Assembly (NCBI RefSeq): GCF_000482385.1
Contig: NZ_AXVD01000041.1
Coordinates: 1 to 41,304, forward strand
Length of the DNA: 41,304 nt
Reading direction: 5' to 3'
Source of the DNA: Nocardia sp. CNY236
GTDB lineage: Bacteria > Actinomycetota > Actinomycetes > Mycobacteriales > Mycobacteriaceae
Both the position numbers and the translations under genes were made by a program. Below the pieces are notes generated by a model that ran no database searches, was not told where the DNA came from, and was given only the letters and a program-made list of their open reading frames with translations. Positions 13,327-21,612 of this stretch are shown one piece after another. Within the stretch, counting starts at the first letter, position 1; the number at the start of each line of letters is the position of its first letter.

Positions 13327-16155
13327 ATGCCAGCCGCCGCGGTGACCGGTGTGACCGAGCCCTGGAGGTCACCGGTCCAGTCGATGCAGATCGAGGATGA
13401 CGTGTCCGATGTCGCCGATCCACGGCCTCCGATACTGTGGATGAAGATCGCGGACCCCGATACCCCGATACCCCCGTTTCGGTCCGGAACCGATATGCGT
13501 GTGTTGATCCCGATCGGCGATCGATTCACCACCATGCGAGAACAGCTGCACGCGCAGCGGATTCCCTTTCGTGAGGTCGGCTACCTGCTCGAGCACGAAG
13601 TGATCAGCACCCTGAACCCGCGACGAGAGCTGCTCGCGGCCGTCGGCCAGCGCGGGTCGGCGTCGTCCTCGGCGAGGCCGGCGCGCCCCTTGGAGGGCGC
13701 TGCCGCCGAGGCTGCTCGCGACGGATTCGATCTCATGTGGCACAACCACGTCACGCCCGACGACTTCGCTTCGGGAGGGACCCCGGCTCGGTCGGTGCCC
13801 GTGGATCATCTCGTGCCCCCGGCGTGGATTCGCTTCCTTCCCCACGACGCGATGAATCCCGCTCAGGCCGAGGCCGTCCCGCATATCATCGGCAGTGACG
13901 ACCATGTGCTCGTGGTCGCGCCCACCGGCGCCGGGAAGACGGTGATCGGCATGGTGGCTGCGCTGCGCACCGTTCTGGAACACGGCAAGAAAGCCGCCTG
14001 GCTGGTGCCGCAACGGTCCTTGACCGATGAACTGAATCGCGAACTCGACAGCTGGCGTCGCCGCGGTTTGCGTGTCGAACGGCTCTCGGGTGAGTACCGG
14101 GTGGATGCCCACCGTATTCGGGCCGCCGATCTGTGGGTGACCACAACCGAGAAGTTCGAGGCCATCTGCCGGACCTCCACGCTGCGTGAAGCGCTCGCCG
14201 AGGTCGGTTGTCTGGTTGTCGACGAAATCCATTTGCTCGGTGATTCCACCCGTGGGTCGTTCCTCGAAGCGATTCTGGCCCGGGTTCGTGGGAGCGAATC
14301 ACCGATTCGGATCGTCGGATTGTCGGCAACAGTGGCCAATGCCGATCAAATCGCCGCGTGGTTGCATGCCCGCACTGTCCGGGTGGCGTGGCGCCCGACC
14401 CGGTTGACCTGGCAGTTGCCGACCGTCGCCAACAGTACCGATTGGAGTTTGGTCGAAGCGGCCAAGGTCAGACTGACCACGTCCATCGTCGCTATGGTGA
14501 CGCGTGACAATGGCAGTGTCGTCGTGTTCTGTGGCAGTAAGCGCAATGTCCGACGTACCGCGCTGATCATCGCCGCCAGTCGCGGTGCCACCGGATACGG
14601 TATCGACCCCGACGACGTCGAAGCGGTGCATCGCGCCTGCCGGGCGGTCGGCGTCGGTTTGCACTACAAGGGCTGGGAACACAAGAGAGAGGCCGAGCAG
14701 GCTTTCCGTGCACGGGAATTCGATGTCCTGGTCGCGACCTCCACGGTTGCTGCCGGGGTGAATCTGCCCGCTCGCGCGGTGATCGTGCAGGATACCGAAG
14801 TAGGACTGAAGGCCATCGACGTCGCCACCGTCCAACAGATGTTCGGGCGCGCCGGACGCGTCGGCGCCGGTGAACGACAGGGGTGGGCGTTCCTGCTCGT
14901 CGACGAGACCGAACGGTCCATCTGGCAGCGAAAGCTGTTGGCCGGCTTCCGGGTCAATTCTCGCATCCAGGACAGCCTCACCGAGCATGTCCTGGCCGAA
15001 GCCACACAAGAACGTATCCACTCCGTCCACGACGCCGAACGGTGGTACGAACAGACATTGTCGTATCACCAAGGCAGCCAGGACATGACGCCCCTGCGCC
15101 AGGCGGTCGGGTTCCTCGACGAGGGCGACTTCTTCACCCGAAAGCGCCCGGTGTCCGGCGAGGACGAACTGGTTCCCACCGAGCTCGGGTTGCTGACGGC
15201 GCGACTGATGGTCCCACCGGACACGTGCCATCGGATCCGGGCCGCGTTGGCCGAGGTGGATGTCCCCGATACCGCCGAGGACGCCGAGGCCGTGCTGATC
15301 GAAACTCTCGCCGCACAGGTGGTCACGCTCGCGCGGGCCGCTATCAGCGAGGACCTCAAGCAGCGCGCGGTCGAACTCGAGCTGGCCCGAGGCTTTGTCG
15401 CCGAGGTCACCGACAACGACCGAAGGCGTTCGGCGGAGTCGAGCTCGTATGTGTACGCCCCCGGTGTCTTGGCTCGCGCGGTCCTGCTCACCGCGGCCAA
15501 TTCTCCCACGGCGTTCCACCGCGGCGCGCGCACCATCGGCGGAATCCCCTACGCGACCATGTATCCGATTCTCGAACAGGCGCCGCGGTATCTGCACTGG
15601 CTCGGCTGTCAGGGATTTCTGGGCACGGTGCACCCCTGGGTGGCCATCGTCGCCGCCGACTTGAGTCGACGTATTCGGTGGCGGCGGTGTAACCCGCCCC
15701 GGGGAGCCGGTCGACTGTTGTGGATGTGTGAGCAGATGGCCACGGCCGTCCACGCCGATGACGTGGTTCCGGCACTGTGGCGCGCCGCGACCGCTCGGGG
15801 CATCACCAATCCGGATTGGGGCGAAACCGGTCGACCGCAGGATTGTCGGCTCAGCCCATCCGACTACGCAACGCTCCTGCGTGATCGGGTCACCCAGACG
15901 AGTGTGACGATCGACGACGAGCGTGTGACCACGACCTGCTCGACATCAGCGACTCTGATGGTCTGGTCCGGGACCGACCATGTTGCAGTACCGGTGGCCC
16001 AGGGGCGTGCGAGCGCGCCCCTGCCTGCCGGCGACCCCCGCGCGGTCGGGGCCGCTGTCTTCACCAGACGTGGCGACTACCGGGCCGTCGGCTGGCTCGG
16101 TGCCTACAGCGAATGCGCACAGCCGTCGACGCCCGCTACACCGTCATTGGTCTGA
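13327..16155 (+). CDS. Ski2/Hel308-like superfamily 2 helicase
   Basis: A 942-residue SF2 helicase. Motif I is APTGAGKT (198-205), motif II DEIH (299-302), motif III SAT near 337, and motif VI QMFGRAGR (504-511). The DEIH box plus FGRAGR pattern place it in the Ski2/Hel308-like group rather than RecQ or UvrD. The first 180 residues are unlike known helicase N-termini, and the last 400 residues probably contain winged-helix and ratchet-like helices but have no motif I can name. The ATG at 13327 is the longest frame; in-frame ATGs at 13387, 13441 and 13495 are alternatives. No nuclease or methylase sits beside it, so repair, RNA or defence roles are all open. Confidence 0.88.
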   Translation: MPAAAVTGVTEPWRSPVQSMQIEDDVSDVADPRPPILWMKIADPDTPIPPFRSGTDMRVLIPIGDRFTTMREQLHAQRIPFREVGYLLEHEVISTLNPRRELLAAVGQRGSASSSARPARPLEGAAAEAARDGFDLMWHNHVTPDDFASGGTPARSVPVDHLVPPAWIRFLPHDAMNPAQAEAVPHIIGSDDHVLVVAPTGAGKTVIGMVAALRTVLEHGKKAAWLVPQRSLTDELNRELDSWRRRGLRVERLSGEYRVDAHRIRAADLWVTTTEKFEAICRTSTLREALAEVGCLVVDEIHLLGDSTRGSFLEAILARVRGSESPIRIVGLSATVANADQIAAWLHARTVRVAWRPTRLTWQLPTVANSTDWSLVEAAKVRLTTSIVAMVTRDNGSVVVFCGSKRNVRRTALIIAASRGATGYGIDPDDVEAVHRACRAVGVGLHYKGWEHKREAEQAFRAREFDVLVATSTVAAGVNLPARAVIVQDTEVGLKAIDVATVQQMFGRAGRVGAGERQGWAFLLVDETERSIWQRKLLAGFRVNSRIQDSLTEHVLAEATQERIHSVHDAERWYEQTLSYHQGSQDMTPLRQAVGFLDEGDFFTRKRPVSGEDELVPTELGLLTARLMVPPDTCHRIRAALAEVDVPDTAEDAEAVLIETLAAQVVTLARAAISEDLKQRAVELELARGFVAEVTDNDRRRSAESSSYVYAPGVLARAVLLTAANSPTAFHRGARTIGGIPYATMYPILEQAPRYLHWLGCQGFLGTVHPWVAIVAADLSRRIRWRRCNPPRGAGRLLWMCEQMATAVHADDVVPALWRAATARGITNPDWGETGRPQDCRLSPSDYATLLRDRVTQTSVTIDDERVTTTCSTSATLMVWSGTDHVAVPVAQGRASAPLPAGDPRAVGAAVFTRRGDYRAVGWLGAYSECAQPSTPATPSLV

Positions 16156-16207
16156 CCACCGCCGCACCCGGATGGGCGCCGATCGTCATCGTCGAGGACT
16201 CACTCTC

Positions 16208-17044
16208 TCATCGAGGTCGATCCGAGCGGGTGACCACTCGGGTGTCGGTATGACGGCGGGTCTCGACACCCAAGTGGATCGCAAGAACGGCGGCCACAGC
16301 CGCGACGGCGACGATGATCGGTGGCCACCCGACGGTGGAGGAGGCCCACGGGGTGGCATCCACCTGCGCCGCGGCGCCCATCGTCCGTGCGATATCGGCC
16401 GGTAGCCAATCGCCGATCCGTTCGATGGTGGTGAGCAACGGAACAGCCAGCAAGACGACGCTGGCGCAGCAAACGGTAGCCGCTAGGCCGCGGACCAGGC
16501 CGGAGATCGTCGCGGTGACCGCGATACACAGCGGAAACCACACGCTACCGGTGAGAATCGCGATGGTCAGGTCGGCGAAGGCGGTGTAATCGAACAGGAC
16601 GGCGAGTTGATAGGCCAGCGCCGCACCCGCGATCCAGTACGCCAGGAGTGCGGCGACCGTCAGTACGACGAATCGTGGCCACAGCAGCCGAATCGGGTCG
16701 GTGAGCCGGGTCCGGTAGAACACCGCCAGTCCTGGACGGTTCGCTTCGGTGTAGGTGGCGCTCGCCACGGCCACGATGGCGAGTGTCGTGAACGTTTGCA
16801 TGTTCTGCCCGAACGTATCCAATACCATTGTCGCGGTGGGCGGTGGCAGTGTTGCAGCGCCGAGTTCGGCCCCCACCAGGCTGTCGAGGTTGTAGATCAG
16901 CACGGGAATCCCCAAGGCGGGCAGGAGCATCACGAACAGCACCGCTATCAGCCGTCGGGTTCGCAGCAGGCGCAGGACCTCGAAATACCACACGGTTGTC
17001 GCGGCTCGCATGCGGTACGTCGGAGCGGGCACCGGCGCGTTCAC
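16208..17044 (-). CDS. ABC-2-type transporter permease
   Basis: A 278-residue membrane protein with about six hydrophobic segments (roughly residues 32-52, 78-100, 122-145, 150-175, 180-205 and 240-258) and no ATPase motif. It is the permease partner of the ATPase gene just upstream, whose stop overlaps its GTG start by 4 bp (GTGA). ABC-2 permeases without a large extracellular loop usually export lipids, peptides or drugs. The substrate cannot be told from the sequence. It is the last gene of a three-gene minus-strand operon. Confidence 0.88.
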   Translation of the reverse strand: MNAPVPAPTYRMRAATTVWYFEVLRLLRTRRLIAVLFVMLLPALGIPVLIYNLDSLVGAELGAATLPPPTATMVLDTFGQNMQTFTTLAIVAVASATYTEANRPGLAVFYRTRLTDPIRLLWPRFVVLTVAALLAYWIAGAALAYQLAVLFDYTAFADLTIAILTGSVWFPLCIAVTATISGLVRGLAATVCCASVVLLAVPLLTTIERIGDWLPADIARTMGAAAQVDATPWASSTVGWPPIIVAVAAVAAVLAIHLGVETRRHTDTRVVTRSDRPR

Positions 17045-17931
17045 GCGGTCAGGCGCAGGAATGCGTCCTGCAGCGTGCCGGTCTCCTGGTGCAGGGAGGT
17101 GAACGGGATTCGCGCCGACCCCAGGACGGCGCCGAGTCGCCAGCCCGCGTCGGCAACGACCTTCTCGTCGAGGTGAACTCGTAGTTCCCGTGGACCGACG
17201 GTAGTGACCGCGCCCACCCAGTTCTGCGCGACCAACACATCACGAGCCGAATCGCAGTCGGACGAACACCTGATTCGCCACTGTGTCGTGGCATGTGGAC
17301 CGGTCAGGCCGTCCAATGGTCCGTGATAGACGACGCGACCACGTCGCAGGACCGCGAGCGCGTTCGCTCGCTCCTCGACGTCTTGCAGGTCGTGGCTGGA
17401 CAGCAGGACGGTGGTCTGGTCGGCCACGTCCGCCAGCAGGTCCAGCACCTGGACTCGGCCCGCGGGATCGAGGGCAGCGACCGGTTCGTCGACGACGAGG
17501 AGACGCGGTTCGGACAGGATGCCGGCGGCAATACTCAGCCGGGTCTTCATCCCACGCGAAAAGCCACCCACTCTACGGGTGTTCGCCGGATCGAGCCCCA
17601 CCTGATCCAGGGTGTCGGCAATGCGTGTGCTGGTCACAGATTCTCCCCGCAGCGCGGCAGACAGCTGCAACAGTTCTGCTGGGTTCAACCAGGAATCGAA
17701 CTGCGCGACATCGGGGCAGTAGCTCAGCGCCGACGGCGCGATCTCGAGCCTCACCTGCCCGGACGTCGGTCTCAGCAGCCCACATACCACGCTCAACAAT
17801 GTCGACTTACCGGCGCCGTTCGGGCCGACGAGCGCGAACATTCCTCGATCCGGTATGTCGATGCCGACCTCGCGCAGTGCGTCCAGCTCACCGAACCGGA
17901 CTCCGACACCGTCGAGGGCCACCGTGGTCAC
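17041..17931 (-). CDS. ABC transporter ATP-binding protein
   Basis: A 296-residue ATPase with Walker A GPNGAGKST (about 38-46), a degenerate signature GGFSRGMKTRLSIA in place of LSGGQ, Walker B LLVVDEP followed by a D-loop, and the switch His in LLSSHDLQDVEE. The last 80 residues are an extra C-terminal domain typical of drug- or lipid-export ATPases. GTG 17931 is chosen because it overlaps the stop of the small upstream gene (GTGA) and places the ABC domain at its normal distance; the frame is open 40 codons further but without family resemblance. It energises the permease encoded next. Confidence 0.93.
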   Translation of the reverse strand: MTTVALDGVGVRFGELDALREVGIDIPDRGMFALVGPNGAGKSTLLSVVCGLLRPTSGQVRLEIAPSALSYCPDVAQFDSWLNPAELLQLSAALRGESVTSTRIADTLDQVGLDPANTRRVGGFSRGMKTRLSIAAGILSEPRLLVVDEPVAALDPAGRVQVLDLLADVADQTTVLLSSHDLQDVEERANALAVLRRGRVVYHGPLDGLTGPHATTQWRIRCSSDCDSARDVLVAQNWVGAVTTVGPRELRVHLDEKVVADAGWRLGAVLGSARIPFTSLHQETGTLQDAFLRLTA

Positions 17932-18110
17932 CGAGGCCGCCCGAACACGAGGTAGGCGAGCCCGCCGAGAGGGATCGTGACCACACACAGCACAGCCCAG
18001 ATCGATTTGCCGAACACCCGCGTGTGCGGCGCCCGGTACAGGTCCCACCAACAGAACACGACGAACGCCAGTCCGATCAGCACGAGTGGCACTACAGCTT
18101 CGATGGGCAT
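17928..18110 (-). CDS. Small two-helix membrane protein (PLD nuclease N-terminal type)
   Basis: A 60-residue protein with two hydrophobic helices (about 5-23 and 38-55) separated by a short basic loop containing WWDLYRAP and VFGKSIWA. This matches the phospholipase-D nuclease N-terminal domain (PLDc_N), which in actinobacteria often occurs alone next to ABC exporters. ATG 18110 has an AGGAG about 13 bases upstream. Its stop overlaps the ATPase start, so it heads the operon; a role as a transporter accessory or immunity-type membrane protein is possible. Confidence 0.85.
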   Translation of the reverse strand: MPIEAVVPLVLIGLAFVVFCWWDLYRAPHTRVFGKSIWAVLCVVTIPLGGLAYLVFGRPR

Positions 18111-18329
18111 GATTACGGCTTCACTCCTGACATTCGGCGCTTCCGAAGCGGGTAGGCCAGTCGCTGCCCCCCGATTGCTATTGCACATCACTGCAATGCA
18201 CTGGGCAAGTTTGTCGCCATGCTGCTACGTCACCAGCGAAATTCGAACGCTACCAACGGTGTCGCTACCAGCGGGGTGCCTCGGGGCAGGGCGACATCGG
18301 TGTCGATGCGATCGCGGTCGTGTCCATGT

Positions 18330-18437
18330 CGTGTCGGTTCGAGCGGGCACGGAAACCACAAACCGAAGGGCTCAGCCTGCCTGCGCCATCGGACGTTGTG
18401 CCGCGAGGCAACTACTTCGCCCACGGCTATGTCGATC
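18330..18437 (+). pseudogene. Degraded fragment of a beta-lactamase-like serine hydrolase gene
   Basis: In one plus-strand frame this stretch encodes ARKPQTEGLSLPAP followed by DVVPRGNYFAHGY. That is a close match to residues in the intact hydrolase at 21519-22694 (ARQPQTEGLGHPAP, then DVMPRGNYFAHGY), and the DNA also aligns at about 80 per cent by eye. It is in the opposite orientation to that gene. Homology fades on both sides, so only about 35 codons remain. It is therefore a remnant of a paralogue, not a working gene. Confidence 0.75.
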
Positions 18438-18783
18438 CCCTGTGCTGTGGCGACTACCCCAGCGAGTGGACTCAACTCAGCCTGACATGCAGGGACCACG
18501 CGGATTGAAGGCTCACACGGAATCGAGAGGAGTTGTCGTCTCCCCTCCTCCGGACGACATCTCTCTAGCTCGGTGAACCAATCAACCACCGCCGCTTCAC
18601 ATTGCGGGCAGTGTGTGGATTCGATGTGCTGCCCAGCAAACGAGGCGTCGCAAACATATCATGAGTGCCAACGTGCGCTTGATGATCCCTGTGTGAGGTT
18701 GATTAGGGCAATTAGTGAGTGTTCTGTGATATCTCGACTGCACGGTTCACGGTGGAGAGAGTGGGCATCGGGCGTGGTTCGCA

Positions 18784-18789
18784 TAGGGT
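18784..18789 (+). promoter_or_regulatory. -10 element of the HTH gene (leaderless)
   Basis: TAGGGT ends 7 bases before the GTG start at 18797, with no Shine-Dalgarno in between: the standard layout for a leaderless actinobacterial transcript. Confidence 0.6.
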
Positions 18790-18796
18790 TTGGCTC

Positions 18797-19531
18797 GTGG
18801 TTACGCTGGATCTGCAAGAGCGATTCGGGCGAATCGTGGCGGGACGCCGCGAGGAGCTCGGGCTGTCGCGGCCGGACCTGCGAGCAGCCGGCGGTCCTTC
18901 CATTGCGACGACGGCGCGGGTCGAAATCCCGCGCGCCGATACAGCGCCGCCGAGCCCTGCCACGCTGCGACTCCTGGATACCGGCCTGCGATGGGCCGAG
19001 GGCAGCGCAGCGAGAGCGCTTCATGGCGGCGACCCGAGAAGCCTGGGCGAGCCTGTGCCGGGTTCGGATGCACATCGTCCGGTGACTTCGGGTGGCAACG
19101 AAAACGACCCGCTGAGTTTCCGCCTGGTGGAACTCGATATCGACGTCGTGGACGCGCTCATCGCTGCCGCCGACCGTTGCTTCCAACTCTGCGATCGGTC
19201 CGATCTTCCCGAGTCGGCCCAGGAAGCTGCGCGGGTAGTGAAAGAGCAGCTCGGCGTAGCCATCGGCAGGCTTGCGGCCGCGCAAGCAACCGAAGTGCTC
19301 GAGCGTGCAGGCGGACCGGGCAACGATATCCCCAAGAGCATAGAAAGACTCATCGGTGCGCTGTTGGCGACACCGCCGACAACCACGGGGGTCGAACGGC
19401 AGAACCAGCTGTACCGGCGGTGGCTCGCTGGCAGCGCAACAGATCTGGACTCCGCGCTCGTGGACCGCTTTACCAGGCGATGGCAGTCTAAGCTGGACCG
19501 GATAAGTCTGATTGAGGGAGAACGCTGTTGA
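18797..19531 (+). CDS. XRE-like HTH regulator, first gene of ImmA/IrrE locus
   Basis: A 244-residue protein. The N-terminal part (about 5-70: LQERFGRIVAGRREELGLSRPDL, then a region ending in LRWAEGSAARALHGG) is an XRE-type helix-turn-helix with the usual trailing 'LGWAPGSA'-like helix. The remainder is helical with no known domain. GTG 18797 is chosen because a TAGGGT -10 lies 7 bases upstream. The frame is open 26 codons further upstream but that part is not needed. Its TGA overlaps the TTG of the next gene, so the locus is coupled. Likely the transcriptional regulator of the four-gene cluster. Confidence 0.8.
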   Translation: MVTLDLQERFGRIVAGRREELGLSRPDLRAAGGPSIATTARVEIPRADTAPPSPATLRLLDTGLRWAEGSAARALHGGDPRSLGEPVPGSDAHRPVTSGGNENDPLSFRLVELDIDVVDALIAAADRCFQLCDRSDLPESAQEAARVVKEQLGVAIGRLAAAQATEVLERAGGPGNDIPKSIERLIGALLATPPTTTGVERQNQLYRRWLAGSATDLDSALVDRFTRRWQSKLDRISLIEGERC

Positions 19532-19932
19532 GCTCGAGCGGTGGAGTCATACCGTTGGAAGCGAGGGTGAACCTACTGTTTGCCACCATCATCGACAACG
19601 ATGGAGCCGAGGTCAGCACCACAGCCGTGGCGCAGGCGCTTTCGAAGAGCTTGAGGTACGTGGTTGAAGTAGAGCAGATCGAGGCCTTGCGGTGGCCCGC
19701 GGCGCAACGGCCGAGTAGCGACCTGCTCGAAGGGTTGGCTCGTTACTTCGACATGCCCGCGAGCTTCCTTTCCGACGATCCTGAACTGTACTACAGTCAG
19801 TTTCAACAGCTGAGCCTTCTGATCGTACAGCGCGACAAGCGGATTCCATTTGTAGCTCTACGTCCGAGTTCGGACCGTCTGGGCGATAGTGCGCTACAGG
19901 AGTTGAAGAACTACCTTGAGTCTCTTGAATGA
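19528..19932 (+). CDS. EspR-like helix-turn-helix protein
   Basis: A 134-residue protein beginning at TTG 19528, with GAGGGAG 7 bases upstream and a TTGA overlap with the preceding stop. The pattern resembles mycobacterial EspR: ARVNLLFATI at the start, a helix-turn-helix over TTAVAQALSKS...YVVEVEQIEALRWP, then LEGLARYFDMPASFLSDD, which corresponds to the 'ALANFFRI...YFTDD' part of EspR. The C-terminal 40 residues are an extension. Proteins of this type often precede an ImmA/IrrE protease and may be the DNA-binding target it cleaves. That functional link is inference. Confidence 0.82.
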   Translation: MSSSGGVIPLEARVNLLFATIIDNDGAEVSTTAVAQALSKSLRYVVEVEQIEALRWPAAQRPSSDLLEGLARYFDMPASFLSDDPELYYSQFQQLSLLIVQRDKRIPFVALRPSSDRLGDSALQELKNYLESLE

Positions 19933-20479
19933 AGGCGGCGCCGACCAGGACAGCCTGATTGCGGCGCAGGCTCTTGCGAAGCTGACGCTACGCCGGCCCT
20001 GGTCGATGCAACGCTTCGTGGAACAACTGAGCCTGCAGCGGGACCGGCCGATCGAGATCATCGAAGGGCTTGGCGAATTCGAGAGCATGGACTTCTCCGG
20101 CATTTGGATCCCGCTGCCTGAGAAAGACCTCATCCGGCACCGATCAGGTTTCACCCGGATCGAGCGCGACGGTATCATCGCGCACGAACTCGGGCACATC
20201 ATCCTCGGACACGAGGTTCCGCCCGAGGAGCGGATCCAGTATTTCCAGCGAACAGCGTCATCGATCCCGGCGGTCGTCATCAAACGGCTCATGGACCAGC
20301 AGGCATGTCTGCGCTCGAACTTCGATCTGCCGCTGGAGCGTCAAGCCGAGTGGTTTGCGACGCTGCTGATGGAGGCCGCCGCTGCACTCAGCCAACCACT
20401 GTTCCCGGACCGAGATCTCAATCCGAGGCAACGTCTCATGCTCGAGCGGGCAGCCGCGATCTTTGGATGGTCGGCGTGA
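19916..20479 (+). CDS. ImmA/IrrE-family metallopeptidase
   Basis: A 187-residue zinc peptidase. The HELGH motif is at residues 90-94 (context GIIAHELGHIILGH) and the likely third ligand is the Glu in ERQAEWFATLLM near residue 143. ImmA/IrrE enzymes cleave helix-turn-helix repressors, as in ICEBs1 ImmA/ImmR and Deinococcus IrrE/DdrO. The start is TTG at 19916, inside the end of the EspR-like gene; TTG 19925 is an alternative. Stop and start of the next gene overlap (GTGA). An obvious candidate substrate is one of the two HTH proteins encoded just upstream. Confidence 0.9.
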   Translation: MSLLNEGGADQDSLIAAQALAKLTLRRPWSMQRFVEQLSLQRDRPIEIIEGLGEFESMDFSGIWIPLPEKDLIRHRSGFTRIERDGIIAHELGHIILGHEVPPEERIQYFQRTASSIPAVVIKRLMDQQACLRSNFDLPLERQAEWFATLLMEAAAALSQPLFPDRDLNPRQRLMLERAAAIFGWSA

Positions 20480-21612
20480 AGATCGTCATCGGCGCACTCA
20501 TCCCGACAGTGCTTCTCGTACTGGTGGTCCATCGCATTCGGGTCAACCGGCAAGGTGTTCCGCGTGGCGTCCCCACGGGGATCACCAACCCGCTGACCCA
20601 GCTTCTGCTCTTCCTAGGTCTGGCGAAACTGTGCCGGGTCCCGGTGATCACCGACGACATCATCAATCGTGTGTTGCGCGACGCAACTGGCCTCGCCAAT
20701 GTCATGTCTTTGGGCGGGATGACATTCGGCGCGCTCGCGGCGATACCGATCCTCGGGGTCAGCTCGTACATCACCGGCCGCAACCTCACACCACGTACAC
20801 AGCTCGGGATTGCCTTTATGATCGTCACGGCGATGATCGCGACGTTCCTTCGCACGCCAATGGCGAACACGCCAACGTCGTATATGAGCAACGACTTCCC
20901 GGTGACAGGGCCTGTCATGGCGTACTGGCTCGCGTATCTGACACCGTTGGCGAGCGCACTGGTAATCGGCTGCGCATACATCATCCGCGAACTGATGTGG
21001 GTCCGCAGTGGCCCGTTCGCGCGTGCGCTGGCGGCCATCGCTTTGTGTGAGCTACTGGGTTTGGTCTACTGCGCATTCAAGGTCTACAACCTCTATCTTC
21101 AGCGCGTCGGAATCGACAACTTCTGGCACCAGAATGCCGCACCTGTATCGATCGCACTCGGGCTCATGGCACTGATTGCGGCTGGAGCATCTGCGGGCAT
21201 CTACGCCACCCACATCCTCCGGGACCGGTTCCGACGCTACCGACTGCTGCGGGATTTCGGGCACCGGTGGCTGGCGGCCCGCGCGGCCAACCCTGCTGTC
21301 GTGCTGGACAAGTCCGATCCATTCCTCCCCACTCGGCGAATGTGCTGGACGGCTTCTCGTTCGGGGGCGACCGCATATAGGTGCAAATCGAATTGGCCGA
21401 CCATATGCGCCAAGTCGGAAGCACAGGCACCGCAAACGGCCCCGCGGTCGCCTGACGGCCGGATCACGATGGGTGCGGAAGATGCACCCACAGCGCATCC
21501 CGCACCCGCTCGGACAGCTCAGCTGAGCGCAGTGCGCAGCGCGTCGGACCAAGGCTGCCAGCGCGGATCGGGTCCGCCTGTGTCATCCCCCACCATGTTG
21601 GTGCAGGTGTAG
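20476..21612 (+). CDS. MAB_1171c-family membrane protein, probably frameshifted at C-terminus
   Basis: The frame starts at GTG 20476, overlapping the protease stop, and is 378 residues long. About seven hydrophobic segments fill residues 1-265, as expected for the MAB_1171c (DUF6545) family of putative transporters. After 'LDKSDPF' (about 21325) this frame turns into Cys/Arg/Ser/Pro-rich nonsense. A neighbouring frame over about 21320-21445 reads PHSANVLDGF... and, after an in-frame TAG, VQIELADHMRQV, which looks like the family's normal cytoplasmic RVIEIRD-type helix. The simplest reading is an indel plus a stop, and the normal last ~100 residues are absent. The gene may be inactive or encode only the membrane part. 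Confidence 0.72.
   Translation: MKIVIGALIPTVLLVLVVHRIRVNRQGVPRGVPTGITNPLTQLLLFLGLAKLCRVPVITDDIINRVLRDATGLANVMSLGGMTFGALAAIPILGVSSYITGRNLTPRTQLGIAFMIVTAMIATFLRTPMANTPTSYMSNDFPVTGPVMAYWLAYLTPLASALVIGCAYIIRELMWVRSGPFARALAAIALCELLGLVYCAFKVYNLYLQRVGIDNFWHQNAAPVSIALGLMALIAAGASAGIYATHILRDRFRRYRLLRDFGHRWLAARAANPAVVLDKSDPFLPTRRMCWTASRSGATAYRCKSNWPTICAKSEAQAPQTAPRSPDGRITMGAEDAPTAHPAPARTAQLSAVRSASDQGCQRGSGPPVSSPTMLVQV

Larger units (their letters stand above)
18111..18796. other. Intergenic region with pseudogene fragment and hairpin
   Basis: About 690 bp between divergent operons. It contains the beta-lactamase-like fragment listed separately and an imperfect inverted repeat at 18525-18565 (GAGAG ... 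TGTCGTC / GACGACA ... CTCTC) with no following T-run. The rest has no protein-like frame. The leaderless promoter of the next gene is at its right edge. Confidence 0.5.

Noticed and set aside
14299..15753. A 484-codon minus-strand frame inside the helicase gene
   Set aside because: No recognisable motif, and the plus-strand helicase motifs are intact along the same stretch.
18525..18565. Imperfect hairpin as a transcription terminator
   Set aside because: It has no T-run and lies far from the ends of the neighbouring genes, both of which point away from it.
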